Shown piece by piece: positions 12,347-26,722 of a stretch of DNA of 34,382 bases. The notes beneath the pieces were generated by a model. It saw only the letters and a program-made list of their open reading frames with translations, was not told the origin of the DNA and searched no databases. The translations under genes were made by a program, and so were the position numbers. The stretch comes from Protostelium mycophagum. Its lineage: Eukaryota > Evosea > Variosea > Protosteliida > Protosteliaceae. The stretch's first letter is position 1. Each line of letters begins with the position of its first letter. Location of the stretch: positions 1 through 34,382 of the forward strand of contig MZNV01001131.1 of NCBI GenBank assembly GCA_002081555.1, written 5' to 3'.

Positions 12347-13147
12347 TTATGACATAATGCTGTCTTCATCTCTCAGATATTCTCCTGCGTCTCCTTGTGT
12401 GAAACATACCACTTGCTTTGCATCTATCTTTCTGCATTCTTGTGTTGATCTAGAAGTCGTTCCAAATCCTATGAAGATTGATATAAGGATTTAAAACGTA
12501 TATCCATATCCATACCTAGTGGGGTATCATTCATTGAATAGATCACTACTCCTTGGTACTTTGGGGTGTTCTCTGTAATTCTTCCAAGACCAGCTTTGTA
12601 GACATTATTACCGTATAGCACTGACATCTCCGAGGATGGCTTCACCCACACTTTATACTTGCGAATCTCAATTTTATACTCTTCATTTTTTATAATTTGG
12701 AAGATATTTGTATTATAAGAAATAGAAATACCTGAGCGTATTGTGAGAGATAATCGAGGCAAGTAATGTGTAATTTGAATTTTCCACTCGCTGAGAATTT
12801 CCCAAAACAGGTTCCAACGCTCACGAGTCCTGATGCGAATTAATTTCTTCATTTGATCAGGTTCAAACCTTTTTTATCAATATTGGTCGCCTTTCTCATG
12901 ATGTCCTCCCTAAGTCGGTCAATTGATGTTCTTAAAGAATTGATGTTTGACCTACTTGACGTAATAAACTCTCTGTCTGTGTAATCTAAAGACATGAGGG
13001 TCATTAGGTCTGTCTACAAGGTGGGTGACATTTCTGCCAATGCTGAAAGAGTTAAAAGGTGTAAAAAATGTGCTAGTAACAAAAATCTTACTAGTTTGTT
13101 AGTTTCTCAAAAAACACTTTGGTTTCCTCTTCTGTTAGGGGTCTCAT
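12347..13147 (-). CDS. NIP7: NIP7, 60S ribosome biogenesis factor with PUA domain
   Basis: Six exons on the minus strand: 13147-13092, 13042-12956, 12909-12869, 12829-12732, 12657-12516 and 12468-12347, giving 181 residues (human 180). The whole protein aligns with few gaps: [16 protein letters not shown] at the start, [32 protein letters not shown], then the PUA block [26 protein letters not shown] and [16 protein letters not shown]. Introns are 39-49 nt except one of 74 nt. The third exon is only 41 nt. Role: nucleolar factor in pre-60S assembly and 27S pre-rRNA processing. The gene is convergent with SPT16, with only 28 bp between the stop codons, so the 3' UTRs very probably overlap. Confidence 0.97.
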
Positions 13148-13267
13148 CGTGGCCGATGTTAATCTCAAACTTTTCTGATCTCTTCGGGTTGTGAGAACGT
13201 AAAGTCAAGAATCTACAATGATATTTACAATACTATTCGGAATGTCCTCTCGCACCGAAAACGAACG
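13148..13267. promoter_or_regulatory. Divergent intergenic promoter, NIP7 / HPS5
   Basis: 120 bp between divergent start codons. No named element was recognised; the role is inferred from position. Confidence 0.4.
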
Positions 13268-16200
13268 ATGGACACAGACACCGATACGCTAGGAATCACA
13301 TATGAAGATATATCACAAAAAGTAGGCCTTGGGAGTGGTCATTCCCGCTTGACTGTCTCGTGTATCTCCTGCACTACAGAATGGCTGGCGGCAGGCACGA
13401 ATTCTGGAAGCATCTACCTGTATCATCGACAAAACTTGAAGTTGGCTTCTCTCATTTCAGTCAAAGAGATCCGTGAACCGCTCGTCTCGCTTAAATTCTC
13501 CAACAATGGTCAATTCTTGGCCGTAACATCGAAGCACTCTATTTTCGTCTTGGAACACAATCAGAGCGCCTTACAAGTGGGGAAGAAGGGAAAAGAGAAG
13601 TTACTTGGAGTGAGCAGTTTGCCTTCAGAGGCCACCTGTTTATTATGGACAGAGGAACAGACACATCAGGGTTCAGAGATGCAGAGCCCAACATTTAATC
13701 AACCTCCTTTTAACGGTAGATACTTATTCCTAGGCCTCACAAATGGAGAGGTATCATTTTGAAAAGTAAGAACAACAACTTATGTATGTAGGTATTTACC
13801 GTCACACTGAAGCGATTCAGCTCCGCTCTCATCCTTGAAAGCTTATTCAAGTGCGACAGTCCCATCGTACAATTAGATAATGCACAAGAATTATTGTTGA
13901 TATCTTCCCACACTCGCACCTGCATATACAACCTCTCTCAACATTCCTCTATGCAGATAGGTTCACAACTCAGAGTTGGGAAATATGGTGCATGTTTTCA
14001 CAACGATGAGAATGGGTTACATATTCTGTCAGCAAGACCGAGAAGAAGGATATGGAGGGCTCATCCAAATACTGCCTCTGTACTCAAGACTTTGAATCTC
14101 TCTGTTCAGGTAGATATAAATATATAAAATATAAATATATATAAAATATATATAAAATATATAAAGAAATATAAAATATTGAATCATTTAGAAAAACAAT
14201 AAGATCATATTCTTCAATAATTTTCCTCGAGACAAGGAGGAAGGAGATCAGAGTGAGGTCGAGAAGATGACACAGAATAGTTTATTCACAAACATACTCC
14301 CACTACAAGGGAAATATATCATTGCTTATGATAGAGATGCCATACATATCATAGACATAGAGAATGTATACATAGCAGAGTCCCACCCAGAATGTCAATC
14401 GATAATATCACTCTGTATGGTCGACAATAATATCTACATATTACATGGTACATCCAACATCGCGATGTCAAAGTTGACTCTTCCATTCAACATCACTACA
14501 TCTAATCCATTACCTCACATCACATCCACGGTGGAAGAAACAATCTCATCTACTCCAATCACAATAGTTGGAGTACCCATCCTAAATAATGACATTCCAT
14601 CCATAGGTATACAACCATATCCCTCACATCCATATTCAATTCAATAGGCGCGAATGTCTTCTCAGGGACTCCACCAGTATTGAGCCATTTAATGAGTACA
14701 TTCAGCAGCTCCCTACCAAAGATATCTTTAGATGATAAACCTCCACCAATAGTCACACCACAGATACTCAACAATGATATTTCAGAGAACTTTCAGGACC
14801 TGACAAACGAAAGCTTCCCAATGCCAGAGACATTGACACCGACAAATAACAGAAAGACACATAAGAAGAAGAAGAAGAAGAGCAAGATGGCTGAGATATT
14901 ATCCCCCATACAACCCATCACCTTCTCCCCCAATATCCCCATCTCTTCTCCATCATCTATCCCAAAGAAGGTCAATACATCTATATAATCATATATATAG
15001 TTATACTGTACAGGAGGAAGAGAGAGAAGAGGTAGTGGAGAGGGTACATGATGAAGAGAGTAATGAATCAAAATACAAAGAGATCACCCGTGCAAGCTCA
15101 AAGGAAAACATCAAATTGTCAGATTCAGGGAATCACAACGGAAAATTGATGGAAACACCAATGGGAGAGTTACGTAATCGGGTGGTGAATCTAACAGGAA
15201 GATTCTCCACTCAATTAGAAGGCCTTCCATTCTCCAATTTCCGCTCTTTCTTGAAAGATAATTTTGCCCGGGGGAATGAAGCATTACAACAAGCACAGGT
15301 GATGATTGTATAATGATATTGAGTACTGATGATGAGTAGGAGATAGGGAATCAATTATCAGAGGTACCAGATGTACCAAGGATAGGGGAGGAGACTCCAA
15401 GTACCGCCACGTCACGTGTGTACAGAGAATTAGAAGAGTACAGGAGGAGTCAGAATGAAGAAGCAGGAGAAGTGCTAGTGGACTCGTTGTCCAGATGGGT
15501 GGTCAATCAGAAGAATACTTTACAAGAAGATCTTGACGCTAAGATACCGAACCAATGGCGAGCAGAACTGATGACATCTTATTTGGAAATGATGATATCA
15601 CGGGGGATGAGAGAAGAGGAGGTGGAAGAGATGATTGAGGAACATTGGTCGGTATTGCATCACCCAAGGGTATTCTTTGTATCGAATCAGCAGAAGTACA
15701 AGTCGGTGGTGAAGAAGTTTTTGGAGAGGTATAGGAGGTTATCATTGGAGAAAGACAGCTTGCACTCATCACTCGATCTACAAAAGACGGAGGATTACAA
15801 CGAGCAGATTCGTCAGCACCTACAGACAGATAACGCCAAGGGGGCACTCAAGTTATTACAGAAGACAAACAATTTGATATTGACGATGAACCATCTTCCC
15901 GGATTATTAGAGAAGTTACCTCAACAAGTCATCGAGTGGAGCATCTTCCAATACCCTTCAATACTACCTTGGAACGTGTTAGATGCTCTTCATTACGATC
16001 CATACTCATTCAAGCCATTATCCTCTGTACCAAACCTAGACACCTTATTACTCTACCTATACAAATTATTTAAACACCATGGAGAATGCCAGAAGGACAG
16101 CACACTACTACACTTGTATATAGAATGTAACTTGATCGATGGTGCTCCGAGTAAAGAGGACAATGCACATTACGTATCCTCACAAGGTCTCGTACCCAAC

Positions 16201-17053
16201 AGGAATGCGCACACTGTCAAATGGAGGCACAAGGAGGAGCTCCTAAACATCATCAGAGATAAGAAGACTTACCCTTACGACGACATACAAGTGGTGGTTC
16301 TCTTTGAGAAATATGCCTTCTTCCCTGGACTTGTATTGCTTTACCTCCAATCAAACCAGACCAGGAAGGCATTGGACATTATCATGTCCATGGATGACCT
16401 CCTCTCCTTCAGACTCCTGATGTCAGAACATTACGACCGATATGATTGGGGACATGTACTCTCTATAAAGAGCCGGTATATCGCAGAAGGGTCCAATTCT
16501 GACAGTGATATCACCGTGGACGTGATCTTCTCTCTCCTTCTCTCTTGCCTTGGATCTCAGGGGGCAGTGTCTATATTGGAGAAACACGAAGCCTTCTTGC
16601 AGTACATGTCCCCAGAGTCCTTCGAAATGTTGATCAGGGTAGCGAGGTTAGAAATGAAGAGCACAGAAGTATCCATGGAACTATTAGAACACCTCAACAC
16701 TTACTTTTGGTCCCCTCGTACTTCCCTATTCCCAGCACAATTCAGAGCTGCTGTAGACAAAGAAGTGCACCGGAAACACACCAACTTGGATTACCAACCA
16801 CCATCCCTACGATTCTATGAGGAGTCCTCTCCTCATTGGGGCGCTTCCTTTGCGGCAACGCAGTGCCCTCTCTGCTCTATACCGGTAGTACAATACTCCT
16901 CCCCCATCATGGTGAGTCACCCATCAAGTCAAACAAATGAATGATTAATTATAGATCTTTCCTTGTGGACATGCTTATCATGAAGCCTGTCTTCAACCTC
17001 GAGATGCTTGTGAGATGTGCTTTGCAGGAAATTTCACTTCTATTTTAGATTGA
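13268..17053 (+). CDS. HPS5: HPS5-like BLOC-2 subunit with a C-terminal RING-H2 finger
   Basis: Seven exons: 13268-13750, 13792-14109, 14192-14606, 14648-14970, 15014-15298, 15340-16911 and 16955-17053, giving 1164 residues (human HPS5 1129). The N-terminus reads as a WD/beta-propeller (SGSIYLYHRQNLKLASLISV, TNGEV). It is followed by the HPS5-like signature KYGACFHNDENGLHILSARP with RRRIW. The middle is a disordered Lys-rich linker. The second half is an alpha-solenoid containing YAFFPGLVLLYLQSNQTRKAL, parallel to the human WPGYLILCLELERRREAF segment. The last 60 residues form C-x2-C ... C-x-H-x2-H-x2-C-x6-C-x2-C, a RING-H2 pattern that human HPS5 lacks. Role from the family: BLOC-2 targets tubular carriers to lysosome-related organelles. 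A HOPS/CORVET subunit is the alternative, but the propeller signature argues for HPS5. Confidence 0.8.
14110..14191 (+). repeat. AT-rich microrepeat intron in HPS5
   Basis: This 82-nt intron, twice the local norm, consists almost wholly of tandem ATATAAA-type units. It looks like replication-slippage growth of a once 40-nt intron. Confidence 0.6.
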
Positions 17054-17088
17054 CGACCAATAATAATCAATGGAACATTTTCCTCGCA

Positions 17089-17554
17089 TTAAATTTCATT
17101 ATTTGACAATTTTTCTATCAAAAGCTTCTGTTCTTGTTGTACACGCAATATTGACTCGTACTGTTTAGTGTATCTGCTCTGCATTAAAATATGTTTAAAG
17201 TTGCTTGACGATGTCTCACCGATCCAATTCTGCTTGTTTCTCACCGATGAGAACTTGCATCTCTCTCTGTTTTCGTTTTCTGACGTCCTTCTCACTTTCG
17301 ACTAGATTTCGCAGGCCGATTGCTTTCATTTTCTCCGCCTCAATAAGCTTTGCTTTTTTCTCCACGATCTCCATGAAGGAGCTCACGATCTTCTCGAATT
17401 TGGCAGTTTCTGTTTGAATGAGTCAACCATCTTTGCGATCATCCTCACTCTCCACAAATTCACTGCATTGTTCTTGCAACTTTTTGGCCTCTTCGTACTT
17501 ATCCTGCTCCAGCACACGGATTTGTCCTGTTTTGTCGAAACTTAGCTTGTCCAT
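17089..17554 (-). CDS. IFT20: IFT20, intraflagellar transport complex B subunit
   Basis: Three exons on the minus strand: 17554-17449, 17409-17220 and 17173-17089 (introns of 39 and 46 nt), giving 126 residues (human 132). The protein is one coiled coil. LSFDKTGQIRVLEQDKYEE matches the family start LHFDELNKLRVLDPE. The central EAEKMKAIGLRNLVESE is almost identical to human EAENEKMKAIGARNLLKSI. The end reads LDRYTKQYESILRVQQEQ. Role: the IFT-B protein that also works at the Golgi in sorting ciliary membrane cargo, so the organism should build a cilium. The frame stays open for about 70 codons upstream but contains no ATG, which fixes the start at 17554 unless an upstream exon exists. Its stop lies 35 bp from that of HPS5. 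Confidence 0.88.
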
Positions 17555-17812
17555 TCCAGCTGTTGCGCAGCAGACCCCGGAAATCGAACCCCAAAAATAG
17601 TTTGGTGGTTGTAGACCATCAACGCAATGACGCTCATCTTCATAACAAACAGCTGTAGGAAACAAGCTGAGCTTATTGCTGATACTCAACCCGTATTGCG
17701 TTCTTCTCGTCGCTGTATGTTGCCCTCCCAGTTCCCTTTTACGTAACTTGGTTTTTCCGAACACGACACGGTTTCGTCACGTAATCGCTGGGGATCAAAA
17801 GAAGAAGAGAGC
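17555..17812. promoter_or_regulatory. Divergent intergenic region, IFT20 / polyprenyl synthase
   Basis: 258 bp between divergent starts. The minus frame is open through most of it without an ATG, which I read as chance. No X-box-like ciliary regulatory element could be recognised with confidence. Confidence 0.35.
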
Positions 17813-19275
17813 ATGGAGGCCTTACGGGACGTCTTTAGTCCACAATTGCTTCGCGAAGTAGAAAAGAGGATCGAGAAATGGTTACCCAGAAGATTAGATC
17901 GCGACAGTTACGAGGAGTTGTCCCCCTGTCAACAATACGAAGTCGATATTGCTGGCATAAATAAGGCCATATTTGAACCTATCTGGGATCTCATTGACAG
18001 AGGTTATATCACGAATATGAATCAGACAAGATTTGATGAACTTGCAGGAGGCAAGCGATGGCGTGCGATATTCATGGTCCTGATCGCTGAGGCCTTAGGA
18101 CACAAAGCGGAACACATTATGGATTTCGTTGTCCTCCCCGAGATTTTCCACAATGGTTCTCTAATTGTAAGTCAAAAACTGCTGAAACTCTCATTATTCA
18201 TTAATAATAGATCGATGACATTGAGGACGATAGTGGCGTTCGAAGAGGCAAGCCTTGCATTCATCTCTTAACCGGTCTTGACATAGCCATAAATGCGGGA
18301 AACGGTGAGTATCAATTCGGAGGTTTATTCTAACTGGTGCAGCTCTCTATTTCTTACCATTAAGAATACTCAAATCGAAGAGGGATTCTGTGTCTGAGAG
18401 TGTTCTACTTCGATGCTACGAGATCTACTCTCAAGAAATGACAAATGCTCATTTCGGACAGGGATTAGATATATTATGGCATTCTAAACATGGCGTCACA
18501 GGTAATCATATCCCTTTCTTTCCAATTAATTGATCGTTGTAGAGAGGGGAGAACCAAGTATCGATAATTATCTGTACATGAGCGCCAATAAAACTGGTGC
18601 CGTCGTAAAGATGTGCGCAAAATTAAGGTAAAGAATTAATGAAATATTACATAATTTATCAATAAATAATTCAATATCTATATAGATCATAATCTTAGAA
18701 ATAATCAATAAATTAATGTAATCATATAAATTGAAGAAGATAGTGTGTTGATATGCAATGGAACAGAAGAGCAAATGGAGGCGTTGAGTCAGTTTGTAGA
18801 AGCGATAGGAATAGCATTCCAAATACAAGATGACATCTTGAATGTCACTTACTCTGAGGATAATCTACTCACGGCAAATAAGGGCGGTACGTGCACACTT
18901 ATCCTCTATATTCTCTCTATATCATTCATCAGGTGTTGGGGAGGATATACACGAAGGAAAGAGGACACTCATGGTCATCCATTGTCTCAATACTGCAGAA
19001 GAATCTACTCGCAATCGCCTGAAGAGTATTCTTGATATGAAGGTGATGAAACTATATTTTGAGTCTTACTGAATGAAGATCAGACGTTTGATAAGGATCT
19101 AATCAAAGAAGCAATTGATATACTCAACTCCACAAACTCTGTCGACTTCGCAAAAGAGAAGGCTAAAGAATTGGTCACGAACGCTTGGGATGCGGTAGAC
19201 AAGGAGTTGTCCGAAACTCCGGCTAAACACAAATTGAAAGCACTCTCGACCTTTCTCGTGGAGAGATACGTGTGA
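17813..19275 (+). CDS. Trans-isoprenyl diphosphate synthase (GGPP/polyprenyl synthase-like)
   Basis: Seven exons: 17813-18166, 18211-18304, 18343-18501, 18543-18627, 18744-18886, 18933-19042 and 19084-19275, giving 378 residues. The first Asp-rich motif is DDIEDDSGVRRGKP (DDxxD followed by the RRGKP-type loop). The second is QIQDDILN, where the last Asp is Asn as in eukaryotic GGPP synthases. It is followed by GGVGEDIHEGKRTLM, the usual GEDxxEGK stretch. GGKRWRA supplies the upstream diphosphate-binding Lys and Arg. Role: head-to-tail condensation of isopentenyl diphosphate onto an allylic diphosphate. The chain length cannot be told by eye. The N-terminal 70 residues are longer than in bacterial enzymes and do not look like a mitochondrial presequence. 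The intron at 18628-18743 (116 nt) is unusually long here. Confidence 0.88.
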
Positions 19276-19477
19276 CCAACAATTAAAGAGTTTGAAGGAT
19301 TTCTATATTGTATTGGTTAAGATGCTGTGTCCCGTATGAAATTGGGACATGTACACGCTGATTAATATTGGAAGATATCTTCGGTCGTTGTGATGACGAG
19401 GAGCCATGACAAACAACCTACAATACGTAAAATCAAATTTCCAACCGTTCGACCACTATTTTTTCTTTGCCGCCAAG

Positions 19478-20998
<1,521 letters not shown>

Positions 20999-21323
20999 TT
21001 AGAAGTTAAGCTTGGTGCGTCTCCAGTGTCTTCTCTTGGAGTTGTATCTTACATTTGTATAAGATTTCACACATACAGAACACACATTTCACTCACCTGA
21101 TGGTGTTGTCAGTTCTCAGACGGATCCACTGGGGGATGGGACGGTTCTGCTTCTGAGCTTTGGCGAGCTTCAGCTTCTTGTAAAGAGATTTGTGGGACGG
21201 CTATATAATATGAGATGATGCTATCACATACATTACATTATCAGACGACAAAAAACATTGAAGATAGAAGACAACGGATTGATCCAATTCTATATTGATT
21301 CTATCGGATTATCGTCTTACCAT
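20999..21323 (-). CDS. RPL39: 60S ribosomal protein eL39
   Basis: Three exons on the minus strand: 21323-21321, 21200-21097 and 21047-20999, giving 51 residues, exactly the family length. The protein contains [20 protein letters not shown] and [15 protein letters not shown], essentially the universal eL39 sequence. The first coding exon is just the ATG. It is followed by a 120-nt intron, about three times the local norm, and then the codon for Pro2. Placing the start codon alone in exon 1 is common among ribosomal protein genes. eL39 lines the exit tunnel of the large subunit. A G-rich tract lies upstream on the same strand. Confidence 0.95.
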
Positions 21324-21768
21324 GTTAAAATGAAAGTCCTAGGGATGCTGCAGGCCTGGAAGAACAAAACGCCAATCTTTCCGATCTTGGCTTCCCTCCC
21401 TCCCCCCCATTTTTTCCGTCCCTCCCCTGTCAATTTTTGTTGGTGATTTGGTTGATGTCAGCAACTGAATGTCGTCTTTGGTTCGTCTTTGCTCATATCA
21501 AATGAGATATAGGTTCAACTTTAACAAAGGATCGTGCGAAAACACATAGGCCCTCTCATCAATGTGACAATTTTGATTGAGCTTTTTGAAATTCAATCTT
21601 GGGCCATCCTCTTCGATATCATAAAGTGAACGTCATTTTTATGTTGAATAACATGGAGACATTTGCCTTGGAGATTACTGAATCAACGAAATAAAACCAG
21701 ATGTTTTCGTGCATTCGAAATAACATTTATAAATTTCGAACACGAAAATAACACCCAACCAAACATCC
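21324..21768. promoter_or_regulatory. RPL39 upstream region and uS17m 3' flank
   Basis: 445 bp with no coding signal that I trust. It contains the homopurine/homopyrimidine tract described separately and probably the RPL39 promoter, read on the minus strand. The short plus-strand open frame at 21258-21446 overlaps RPL39 and the tract and has no protein character. Confidence 0.45.
21394..21428 (-). promoter_or_regulatory. G-rich tract, possible G-quadruplex, upstream of RPL39
   Basis: On the minus strand, which is the sense strand of RPL39, five G-runs of three or more bases (GGGG, GGG, a run of seven G, GGG, GGG) occur within about 35 bases, 70-105 bases before the ATG. The last three runs are separated by single A residues. 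This fits the short-loop G-quadruplex pattern. Any effect on RPL39 is inferred. Confidence 0.55.
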
Positions 21769-22251
21769 TTATTTGTTCTGTTGTGATCTCTTTAACTTGA
21801 AAGGATCTGGGGCCGGAAGTGGATTTTGTGGTGGTACGGCAGGCTTCACAGGAGCTCTTCTGACTCTTCCTGGTAATCCATCGTATTGTTTCACGGCTAA
21901 ATATTCCAAAAACTCTGGGTGTTCTTTGGCATAACTTGCGGCAGGATCTTTTTGGAAGATGGTGTGCAGTGTATGATGCTTGTTCTGTGTGATGCGAAGG
22001 CACTGTTTGATCAAAACTCTATCTCCCACATCCGCGTCATTGTTTTCGTCATGAACCATCAGTGTAGTGATTCTGGGGATCTGTCTCCCCTTGAACATTT
22101 TGACTCTGGGTATGGCCACCTTCACGGTCTTATTCATAAGTTTAGCACTAACAACTGTCCCAGCGCAGAACCCATTCTGCAGGAAACCCGATCCTTGCAG
22201 CCCTTTGGCACTCATGTTGGTGATGTGATCTGATTTGCAATCATAAAGCAT
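21769..22251 (-). CDS. Mitochondrial-type ribosomal protein uS17
   Basis: A single uninterrupted exon, the only intronless gene here, encoding 160 residues from ATG 22251, or 148 from the in-frame ATG at 22215. The core is a bacterial-type S17 OB fold: GTVVSAKLMNKTVKVAI, then IPRITTLMVHDENNDADVGDRVLIKQC and LRITQNKHHTL, which follow bacterial uS17 (VVSDKMDKTVTV ... HDENNECRVGDVVRI). It is not the cytosolic S11/uS17 form. A Pro- and Lys-rich C-terminal extension of about 45 residues is typical of mitoribosomal proteins. The N-terminus from either start is not a strong presequence. It shares a 64-bp divergent promoter with MCM6. Confidence 0.82.
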   Translation of the reverse strand: MLYDCKSDHITNMSAKGLQGSGFLQNGFCAGTVVSAKLMNKTVKVAIPRVKMFKGRQIPRITTLMVHDENNDADVGDRVLIKQCLRITQNKHHTLHTIFQKDPAASYAKEHPEFLEYLAVKQYDGLPGRVRRAPVKPAVPPQNPLPAPDPFKLKRSQQNK

Positions 22252-22315
22252 GAATAATTTCGTTGTAGACCGAGAATTAGTTTTTGGCGCCAATCTCACT
22301 ATTCAATCAATCAAG
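22252..22315. promoter_or_regulatory. 64-bp divergent promoter, uS17m / MCM6
   Basis: The shortest divergent gap in the window. Both core promoters must lie here or inside the 5' coding ends. No TATA-like or named site was recognised. Confidence 0.45.
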
Positions 22316-25682
<3,367 letters not shown>

Positions 25683-25929
25683 TTATAAATAAGGATTTGG
25701 TGACCCAAAAAATTCTTGTGTTGCTATTATTGAAACCCTGATCTAAATCCACCAGGGAACAAAACATTTTCTGTGCCTTGGTTGACAGTTTTTTCGATGA
25801 TGATTTGTTTACCTGTTTTTACAGTCAGCCGTCTACAACGAAGAACTGGGACCTGTTTGGTCGACGTCGACATCGAATTCCGGGAGAAACACATCACACC
25901 ACGTGATCTCACACTTCACAAATCCAACA
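25683..25929. other. Intergenic, MCM6 to TMEM205-like
   Basis: 247 bp holding the MCM6 3' end and the promoter of the next gene. Open frames across it are out of phase with the conserved protein and were rejected. Confidence 0.4.
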
Positions 25930-26573
25930 ATGACCCAACAAGTAGAACTATTCACAGCACCGCATATATGGACAACAGTTCACCTGTTATCATTTGGTGT
26001 CTGGTTTGGAACAATGATTTGGCATTCTTTCATTGGTGGTATCATCATGTTTAAGACCATGGAACTTGGTCCTTTCGGTACCCTTCAATCTAAGTAAGTT
26101 TATCGTCTTTTAATTGTCATGCTCATGGCTGATTAGACTCTTCCCTGCTTACCATGCTGTTGGAAATATTTGTGGTCTCCTCCTTCTGTTCAGTTACTAC
26201 AAACTTAACTCTATCTTTGAAGTCAACTTTAGCAACCGTGCAGAGGTGATGAACATTGATCAAAATCTTCTCACCTAAGCAGTTGATCAAGATTGCTGCC
26301 CTAAATGTCATGCTGATTGTTAATGCAATAGAAGGCTTTTACGTCGGCCCTCGCACAACCCACATCATGTTCGCCAGAAGAAAGGCACAAGAAGACAGTA
26401 AGTAGAGGATTCTCTATTAGACTGAGAGGAATACAGATGATCAGAAGAGAGTTGTCGAATTGAGTCGCCAGTTTGGAATGTGGCATGGGATCAATTCCAG
26501 CATGAATCTTGTCGTCATCATCGGCGCCATCGTCTACACAATCTACCTCGCTCAACTCATCACTTTGGCTTAA
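25930..26573 (+). CDS. TMEM205-like (DUF4149) four-helix membrane protein
   Basis: Four exons, 25930-26093, 26137-26245, 26283-26397 and 26437-26573 (introns of 43, 37 and 39 nt), giving 174 residues. Four hydrophobic segments can be read: LLSFGVWFGTMIWHSFIGGI, the region after LFPAYHAVGNICGLLLLFSYY, LIKIAALNVMLIVNAIEGFY, and NLVVIIGAIVYTIYLAQLI. The first segment and the QSKLFPAY motif match the TMEM205/DUF4149 family (FGTMVWVSF, QSKLFPVYF). Family function is poorly known; human TMEM205 has been linked to secretory traffic and cisplatin resistance. I make no stronger functional claim. It converges with PFKFB across 149 bp. Confidence 0.8.
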
Positions 26574-26722
26574 ATAAATACTCGCACCTCGCGAAGGTGT
26601 CGCACAGACGCCAAGATCTTAAATGCGCCAAAATTAATGGTAGCTTTTGCACATAATTTCTGTCGACACCACAGGTCTTCAACCTGCTGAAGTGAAGTTA
26701 TAGATAACAATAAGTTTTTATT

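Noticed and set aside
11756-12352. Long open frames on both strands in the SPT16 tail
   Set aside because: They are shadows of the low-complexity acidic and KPSSS-coding sequence; the conserved SPT16 frame runs through it.
17555-17764. N-terminal extension of IFT20
   Set aside because: The frame is open for 70 codons upstream but contains no ATG and does not resemble the family.
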